The notes beneath the pieces are model-generated. The model was not told where the DNA came from. It worked only from the letters and a program-made list of their open reading frames with translations, and made no database searches. Shown in pieces: positions 57,544-64,000 of a stretch of DNA of 64,000 nucleotides (its first letter is position 1; every line of letters starts with the position of its first letter). Position numbers and translations under genes: made by a program. Source of the stretch: Epiperipatus broadwayi (Eukaryota; Onychophora; Udeonychophora; Euonychophora; Peripatidae); assembly GCA_028023455.1 (NCBI GenBank), contig JAQFVV010007211.1, forward strand, positions 64,001 to 128,000, in the 5' to 3' direction.

Positions 57544-58379
57544 TATTATATCTTTATTTATGTGAATTTAAAAAGAATGGGGAAGTATGGAGATGTTTAT
57601 TATATCTATAATATAATAAAGTATATATTACTAAAAATTATATATATATATAAGTTTCACACAAACACAAATAGAATTAATTCATACAAATATTAAAAAT
57701 ATATCCAACCTGTTATTTTTTAAGCCCATTGCATTGAATTAACTATTTTGATACTTAAGCTTAACTTTTTTATGAATTTACTTTTTGTGAATCCTATTGT
57801 TTGATATCACTATATCAATATTCTATATATATATCTGTGTAATTCACAGCAGTAACTAATAAAGAAATTTTTGTGAACATTTATTAAAAGAGACTGTTTT
57901 TATAATGCATCCCATATCTTATTTTTTAATTAATTTGTGTGGCCTTTATAAATGTGTTATAGTAATCCTTGTTTGTTAGTAATTCTTTATCTCTTTATAT
58001 AATATCAATACATTTATCATTGTTTTAAAAATTACAAACAATATACTACAATGATATATTATTATTGCAATATACATCATTGGTCAGAAATCAAGTATCC
58101 TGATATTTTTAGCTAGAGTAAAGCTTATGAAACTATGGATCATCACACCTGGAATTATGTAACTAGATGTGAATGACACATGTAATAACCAAAAAAAATA
58201 ATTCAAGGTCAATAGCCTTTTTTGGAATACACAACATGTGTACCAAATAGTGCATATATCATCATGCTATGTAACTTCAATGGATCCCACCAGAAACACT
58301 TTAGCTCAGATTTTACACTATTGTAAGTCATGTATTATGATGTTTCACTATAAACTCATCAACACTCCTTTAACACTTT
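57544..58379. other. A+T-rich spacer
   Basis: (TA)n tracts near 57,640 and 57,825. No gene was recognised. Confidence 0.4.
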
Positions 58380-58445
58380 AAGCAAATAATTTTATTTATT
58401 TAACAGTTTCGACTGTACTAGCAGTCTTCGTCAGATCTTAACTTT
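58380..58445 (-). other. Hammerhead-core-like motif
   Basis: On the minus strand (58434-58406) CTGACGA is followed by one A, then GACTG, a 6-base loop CTAGTA, CAGTC, and GAAAC. This fits the order CUGANGA - stem II - GAAA of a hammerhead ribozyme core with a perfect 5-bp stem II, apart from one extra A. A matching stem III with a UH cleavage site could not be found, so self-cleavage is unlikely as it stands. The same motif theme occurs in elements S, T and U. Confidence 0.3.
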
Positions 58446-58596
58446 CCTTCTACCTTCACCTTTCCTCCATCTTTTTTATTTTTATTTTTTTATTATGATG
58501 TTTTCAAGTTTTCTGCTCTTACAGAAAAATAATTGTTTATTTATGAAAATCAAATACTTTTTTATATTTTACTACTCTTATTATTTAGTATGTAAA

Positions 58597-59201
58597 TATC
58601 AACAATCGAGAAATTCAAATTGTTGTCAAGACAAACACTTTTTAGTAATAAGCATGGAATACCAACTTTATTAATGATACAATATATTTATATAGACACT
58701 GAAGATTGCAACTTAACCATGAATATTGAAATTATTAATACAGAAAAATTTAAATAAACTTCCTTATATAGGAATATACAACCTATACTGAATGCAGAGT
58801 AGTTAAAAAAAGGTTGCCTTGACAACAGTTTGAATTTGTTGATTGTTGTGATTGTCTAAGTTTTGACTAGTTTTTAACAATTATTTATAAACCAATTTAG
58901 CCTTGAGCATTATTACACTTAGTATTTAAGTCATAATTTGGGTGCAATTTGAAATTTATAATTGCAGTTTGTAATGTTATAATTGATTATTTATTAGTCT
59001 ACATTCAGAATAGGTTATATTTACCCGCTTAAAGAGATATATTTTACTTCTCTGTATCAATAATTTCAATCTCTGTGGTCAAGTTGCAGTCTTTAGGCTC
59101 TATATAAATATATTGGACCATTAATAAATATGGAATTCCACTTTTATTGTTAAATAGAGATTGCCTTGACAACAGTTTGAATTTCTTGATTGTTGTTGAT
59201 A
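58597..59201. repeat. Large palindromic element R
   Basis: Left arm 58597-58750 and right arm 59046-59201 are reverse complements (ATCAACAATCGAGAAATTC / GAATTTCTTGATTGTTGTTGAT; AGACACTGAAGATTGCAACTT / AAGTTGCAGTCTTTAGGCTCT). An additional copy of the terminus lies inside at about 58811-58870 in the right-arm orientation. A solitary terminus is at 44211-44320. No coding frame. Confidence 0.75.
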
Positions 59202-59243
59202 TTGGGATTGTCTAAGTTTTGAATGATTTTTAATGATATATAT

Positions 59244-59400
59244 AATAAAAAACACACAATTACTTTTCTATAAAACTGCTTTAATATTTCAACCAAAAAA
59301 CTGGGTTTCATCAGAAAACACTGTGCTTTCTGATGAAAAACAGTCTGCTGGTTGAAATATTAAAGCAGTTTTATAGAGAAGTAATTGTATGTTTTTTTAT
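59244..59400. repeat. Palindromic element U
   Basis: Arms of about 70 bp, 59244-59315 and 59324-59400: AATAAAAAACACACAATTAC, TCTATAAAACTGCTTTAATATTTCAACC and their inverses, with a very short central loop (about 8 bases). Each arm also contains CTGATGA...GAAA on its outward-reading strand. It starts where repeat R ends. Confidence 0.8.
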
Positions 59401-59909
59401 TGTTTTTATTTTTCCTTTAATTAGTTCGTGTGTATATATATATATATATGCATTGTTTGTGTTAGAATATTTAATTTTAAAAAATTATATTATCTTATTT
59501 TTACAGAACCATAAGTGTTTAATTGAATTAGGAAAGATAAAATGTGCTTAGTAATATTCTCTCACCTTCACCACAAATAATTTTTAAAATTGAGCACAAA
59601 CAAATATAATTTTATAAACCAAAACTCATATTTATTTCACAAATTATTTGCAACATATCTTTATACCTTAGAACAAAAATAAGTTATGGATGAGTGACTA
59701 AATTTTGGCAGAGAAAATAAAAATACTGATTTCAGTAAGCAGGGTATTCATTGCCAGGTTGTAATACATCAAAATTGAGAAGTAAAAATATATGGATTCT
59801 TTTTTAAAAGATAAATTTACTTCTAATAATAATGACTGTGTGAATAAACTTGTTAAATTAATTTGCAATGTTGTTTCTGTTATAAAAATTATGAAACCTC
59901 TAAATTAAA
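59401..59909. other. A+T-rich spacer leading into a coding relic
   Basis: (TA)n at 59,434-59,450. A protein-like frame (DCVNKLVKLICNVVSVIKIM) at about 59,834-59,893 may be the first readable part of the relic that follows. Confidence 0.35.
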
Positions 59910-60708
59910 ATGTCTATCATGCTTGGCATATTGAAATATACCAAAGGAATATTCGAGTACCTTCAAAAATCTTTAAATAAAAAAAAACAATGTTTAGAGA
60001 ATTTTTTTACTAATAACAAAAAAAAATTGTTATATACATTTGATAAAACCTTATATGCAATTGGAAAACTAAAAATTTCCCACATGTTAGATATACTTTA
60101 TGGAAAAGTGTATTGGAATGAAATTCATAAAACTTCTTTATCAAGTGACACCATTTACAAAAAAAATTTGAAATGAATAATGACTAATTTCAGCAGATTA
60201 TTGCAGGTTTATGGATAGTCAAAAATTTGCAATTCAGTTATATGGGAAAAAAAATTGATATTTTTAACCTGGCAAAGTTATTGCTTTGTAAAAGGTATGA
60301 TTATGAAGGAAGCATATATGAAAAATTCTTGGGTTTTTTTATAACCTTTTGTAAGGATATACAAAAGAGAAAGATATTTTTAAGATTTATTATTGTAATA
60401 GTTGACAATTGTTTATATACTCTGGTAGAACATATTCTTACATGTTATCTGCATTATGTATATAACAAAATTACCCCAAATTCACAGTTCAACCAGACAA
60501 GACAAGGAAAATAAACTCTAAAATGCAATCCATGGTTTCACTACTACAAGCAGACTTTCCAAGTGCAATTGGATTTTTGACAAAAAACATTTACAATGAA
60601 ATGATTGTTTTGGAGTCTATAGATAATGTTGAAGCAAAAGTAGGTGAAAAGATAGAATTTTTAACAGAGATTAAAGCCAATGGAAATGAATATAGCATCT
60701 TTATTTAG
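59910..60708 (+). pseudogene. Unidentified degenerate gene, three consecutive frames
   Basis: Three plus-strand frames follow one another with almost no gap, 59910-60176 (88 codons), 60227-60514 (95 codons) and 60523-60708 (61 codons), each in a different phase. Together they cover about 740 of 800 bases. Their translations are protein-like: MLDILYGKVYWNEIHK near the end of the first, YDYEGSIYEKFLGFFITF and VEHILTCYLHYVYNKI in the second, LLQADFPSAIGFLTKNIYNE and a Glu/Lys-rich end in the third. The simplest reading is one gene of at least 245 codons with two frameshifts. It ends 150 bp before palindrome X. No domain was recognised; a transposon or viral-like origin is an inference from the setting only. 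Confidence 0.35.
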
Positions 60709-60856
60709 CATAATATTCACTGAAAGAATATGAAGCCTAAAAAAAAATATCACAGATTTAGGATAATCTACTTTACATTTATACAAAAAAAGATAATGGT
60801 TTAAAAGCCATGACCATAATTTTCATTTGTTTTCAAACCATGATAATGATATTATA

Positions 60857-61106
60857 TGTGATATGTTGGATTATTTCATCATCTATGAGTGAATGTTGAA
60901 TGTACAGAAATTTTAAACTTTATCTAAACTTTCCAAATGCAAACAACTTGTTAGTTATAACACACAAATAGATAACACAAGTATATTTGTCTATTTGTAT
61001 GTTATTACTAACAAGTTATTTGTATTGCAAAGTTTAAGTAAAGTTTAAAATTTTCTATACATTCAACATTCACTCATAGATGATGAAAATTGTCCATCAT
61101 ATCACA
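60857..61106. repeat. Palindromic element X
   Basis: Arms 60857-60978 and 60986-61106 are about 120-bp inverted repeats (TGTGATATGTTGGA...TCATCTATGAGTGAATGTTGAATGTA; TACATTCAACATTCACTCATAGATGA...CATATCACA, read in parts) with an 8-bp loop. One arm recurs alone at 27855-28010. No coding capacity. Confidence 0.85.
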
Positions 61107-61110
61107 TCTA

Positions 61111-63573
61111 ATAATATACCATCATTACAAACCTTCAGACAAATATTATAATGATATGTACCTGAATGCAAAAGTTTATTACTGCAGTTTTTCAAGAAAA
61201 TGAAATTTATATCCGTTATTGAAATTTAAAGATAATGTTATTACAATTGAGATTGCCATAAGATGGATTTTTTTTTATAACTTATGGCTTTGAAAACTAT
61301 TATTTGTTGGATGTTTTTTAATAACAACAACATATGATTTAATAATGAAACTTCAGGGTATAAATTATAACATATGTATGCTAAATGACAAAAAAAAAAG
61401 TTTTACTAAAAAGGTTAACATACAGAAGAATAGGATGGAAAATAATTGTTTTTGAAATTTTTACAGCTTCTAATGATTTTGTCATTGGAAATTACTTTTC
61501 CAAAGATTTAATTATAAGAATTATAATTAATTATCTAAAGTGCCCACAGACATAATTTTCAAAATAATTTTTTTATAATTTTATTTTTTATAAACTAAGT
61601 TCAGGAATCCTATTCAATTGAAATCAAAAATATTAGCCATCTACTTTAAACATTTAGGAAGAATTTTCAACATTATCACAAGAATAAAACTAGAGTTTCC
61701 TTTGAAAAAAATCATTAAATACATTTTAACTTGGAATTAAAACAATCTTGTAGAGACCCAAAATGTACTTCTGCCATTTTGAATTTCATCTTTATGCAAG
61801 ATATCACTGTCAGTACGCATGGTTAAAAAATCAAAATATTCCACTTCTACTAAATATTGAAAATGCACAATCAAATTTCATTCATGTTTTAATTATTTAT
61901 GCATAAATAAACATGAACATCTATTATTGGGTAAATTTTCTTTCATCATTAATAAATGGTATAATTACATGTATACAAATAAATTGTTTTAAAATGAATT
62001 TCTTTATTGTTTATTGTTTGCTTTGAATACCTATTTTGCATAGTCCATGATTTTGTAAAAATTTCTTAGGAGAAAAGTGGTAATCAGTGGAAAAGTTTAA
62101 AATATCTAATCTAGAAAATAAAATAAGTGAAAATTGCTTACATTCTAATTATGTCTGATGAGTACAGCCTTCTTTTCCATATTCCTGTGTAATGATATGT
62201 TGAAAATGCTCACTTTGCAGTGAGATATTTATATACAAGGCTTTTTATCTTTACCTAAACATACATCTAATTTAAATATCATTTATTACATAATGACAAT
62301 CAATTATCTACTGATCTTAAGTAATCAATTAAATAGAAAAACACATTTTCACACATTTTAAGAGTTATTTTGTTGTATTTTATTAAAAGAACTTTGACGA
62401 TCATCTACCTTTGTAAATAATCTATAATAGATTTTACATTTAATGACACTAAGGCTAAAGATTTTAAAGATATAAACCTCCACAGCCAATAATCAATCAA
62501 GGAAATGTTTATTGAAGTAATCTTAAATATTTACTGCATAATCAATGATACTCTACTCTGTGGATAGATGACAGTCTTAAAAATTATCACTTTGATAAAG
62601 TTAAAGTTTGCGAAATTATTCAGTATATCAAGATACAGAGTTTTGTGATCTCTAAAGCAAATAAAAGTCTATAAGTCTTTGTGACTTAATCATATCAAGC
62701 CATACAATCCACTTTTGACATAAAAATAACTTTAATTAATTTGTCTTATACAAACATGAAGTATTGGTTATTTTTTTTGCACATAAGAAAAGTGACATGT
62801 TGAGAACCTTTTGCTCTTCACTCTTTCTTTTTTGAGATGTTTTAAACTGTAGCAAAAGCATAATAAAGTTAGAAATTACAATATCTAAATAATTTAAAAC
62901 AGCATCCTTGAAAGAGTAGTAGAGACATGAGCTCAGGAATTAATGGTTCCCAAAATATTCCACTTCCAATTTTAATAAAAATATATAAGATATTACATAT
63001 TAAAATTAATCTTTGATTGACTCTTTAATATGTGCAATTAACAGCATTCAATTTATGAACTTTCTAGAACTAAACACTTCTTAATAATTATAATCATGTG
63101 TGTGCATGTCGTGCAAACATGTAATGCAATGCAATTATTTCAGAAAAGCTTTTTCTTCATCAGAATTTTATGCCTTTTATCTAAGTTTAACATACATTCA
63201 AATTTACAATCTCATTTTGCTCTTTTTTTAAATTAACAAAGTAAAAACTGTACTATAACAGGAACAAACAATACCAGAAATGAATGATAATAACCCAGAA
63301 TAATGAAACAAAATGACTCATATCAATATGTGCTAGAGATATAGCAGTGAATAAAAAAGCATTATTTTTGACATTAGTTTTTAGATATCTATTCCCCCCC
63401 CCCCCAAAAAAAAAGGCATAACAAAAATAAACATATGCCATTTTATTTTATACAAAAAATGCTTTCCATATGAAAAAATGGTCCATTAATACCATAATTT
63501 ATTACTGATTCAGTTTATTCAATGACATGTTAAGAATCAATGGATTCAGAAAACAATAATTATTTAAGTTAGT
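61111..63573. other. A+T-rich spacer
   Basis: No gene or named repeat was recognised. Notable only for a C12A10-like homopolymer junction at about 63,393-63,414, and for a hammerhead-core-like CTGATGA, 6-bp stem AGAAAA/TTTTCT, GAAA on the minus strand at 63163-63137. Confidence 0.4.
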
Positions 63574-63686
63574 AATATTTATTTTACAAAGCACAGATGG
63601 TATTGAAATTAAACTGAGAGAGTGCAAACCTCTCAAGCACTCTCAGTTTAATTTCAATACCATCTGCGCTTTGTAAAATAAATATT
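63574..63686. repeat. Short near-perfect palindrome
   Basis: AATATTTATTTTACAAAGCA, GATGGTATTGAAATTAAACTGAGAG on the left and their inverses on the right give arms of about 51 bp around an 11-base loop. Only a few mismatches are visible. Confidence 0.85.
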
Positions 63687-64000
63687 ATTTACATGTATTG
63701 CTGCAAGTTATAACATCTAAAAACTACTGCATAGTAAATCAAAAGATTTCACACTGTATGTTTATAATTAAAACTCAGTGAGTTGAGTGTGAAGATATTT
63801 AAGATTCATGCTTTCAGATCTAAGTACTTTGGACTGGCTTGGATATATAGAAAGACAAGCAAAGAATAGAGTGGAACCACTCTTTTCTTGTTAAATTCTC
63901 TGCCTCAGTATTTGTGATCTGATTGGCTAAGCACTTGACAGGTTTGCACTCTCAGTTTAATTTCAATAATTATTTATATGATCATAAAATATGCAGACAA
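63687..64000. other. Sequence to window end with a further terminal copy
   Basis: GGTTTGCACTCTCAGTTTAA at 63,949-63,968, continuing TTTCAATA, repeats the inner part of the palindrome. With the inverse at 63,601-63,630 it could delimit a TIR element of about 370 bp. No coding frame. Confidence 0.4.

Overview
This window looks like non-genic DNA from an animal nuclear genome. It is very A+T-rich, has no long open reading frames and no bacterial-type gene organisation, and is packed with degraded eukaryotic transposable elements. The families recognised by eye are RTE-type and Jockey/I/CR1-like LINEs, a Ty3/gypsy-type LTR element, a hAT element, a pogo/Tigger-like element with TA target duplications, a Merlin (ISXO2/IS1595-like) element, tRNA-derived SINEs and many foldback or MITE-like palindromes. 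This mix suggests an invertebrate metazoan; the species or phylum cannot be fixed from the sequence. No host gene could be identified with confidence. The protein-like stretches are nearly all transposon pseudogenes.

Layout. 1-2.7 kb: featureless. 2.7-8.0 kb: a LINE graveyard, with C-terminal ends of two different LINE families (plus strand), a 3' fragment of an RTE LINE (plus) and a nearly full-length but broken RTE LINE on the minus strand. 8.67-12.35 kb: a decayed LTR retrotransposon with both LTRs, a polypurine tract and remains of the integrase C-terminus. 13.75-14.6 kb: a tandem array of a unit of about 50 bp. 16.1-17 kb: dispersed repeats of families P and Q. 19.2-23.5 kb: four copies of a very short tRNA-derived SINE, one of them inserted inside a hAT element. 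26.7-30.4 kb: two Merlin-like elements, one still coding a zinc-ribbon N-terminus, with an unidentified coding relic between them. 31.3-32.3 kb: a 986-bp element with 19-bp perfect terminal inverted repeats and TA duplications. 33.5-38.6 kb: P and Q repeats. 39.4-41.8 kb: the best preserved RTE LINE, in frame over long stretches but with catalytic residues replaced. 42.7-47 kb: P palindrome, SINEs and foldback element S. 47-52 kb: extremely A+T-rich, with palindrome T. 52-57.5 kb: P copies and other SINE relics. 58.6-61.1 kb: three palindromic elements (R, U, X) around an unidentified degenerate coding region at 59.9-60.7 kb. 63.6 kb to the end: one more palindrome.

There is no operon or pathway to reconstruct. 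The biological story is repeated transposon insertion. Several unrelated short families (P, Q, R, S, T, U, X) all occur as back-to-back inverted copies, and in several of them the arms carry a motif resembling the core of a hammerhead ribozyme. Family names P, Q, R, S, T, U, X and W are labels made here. Boundaries of degraded elements are estimates from eye alignment, usually good to about 10-30 bases.
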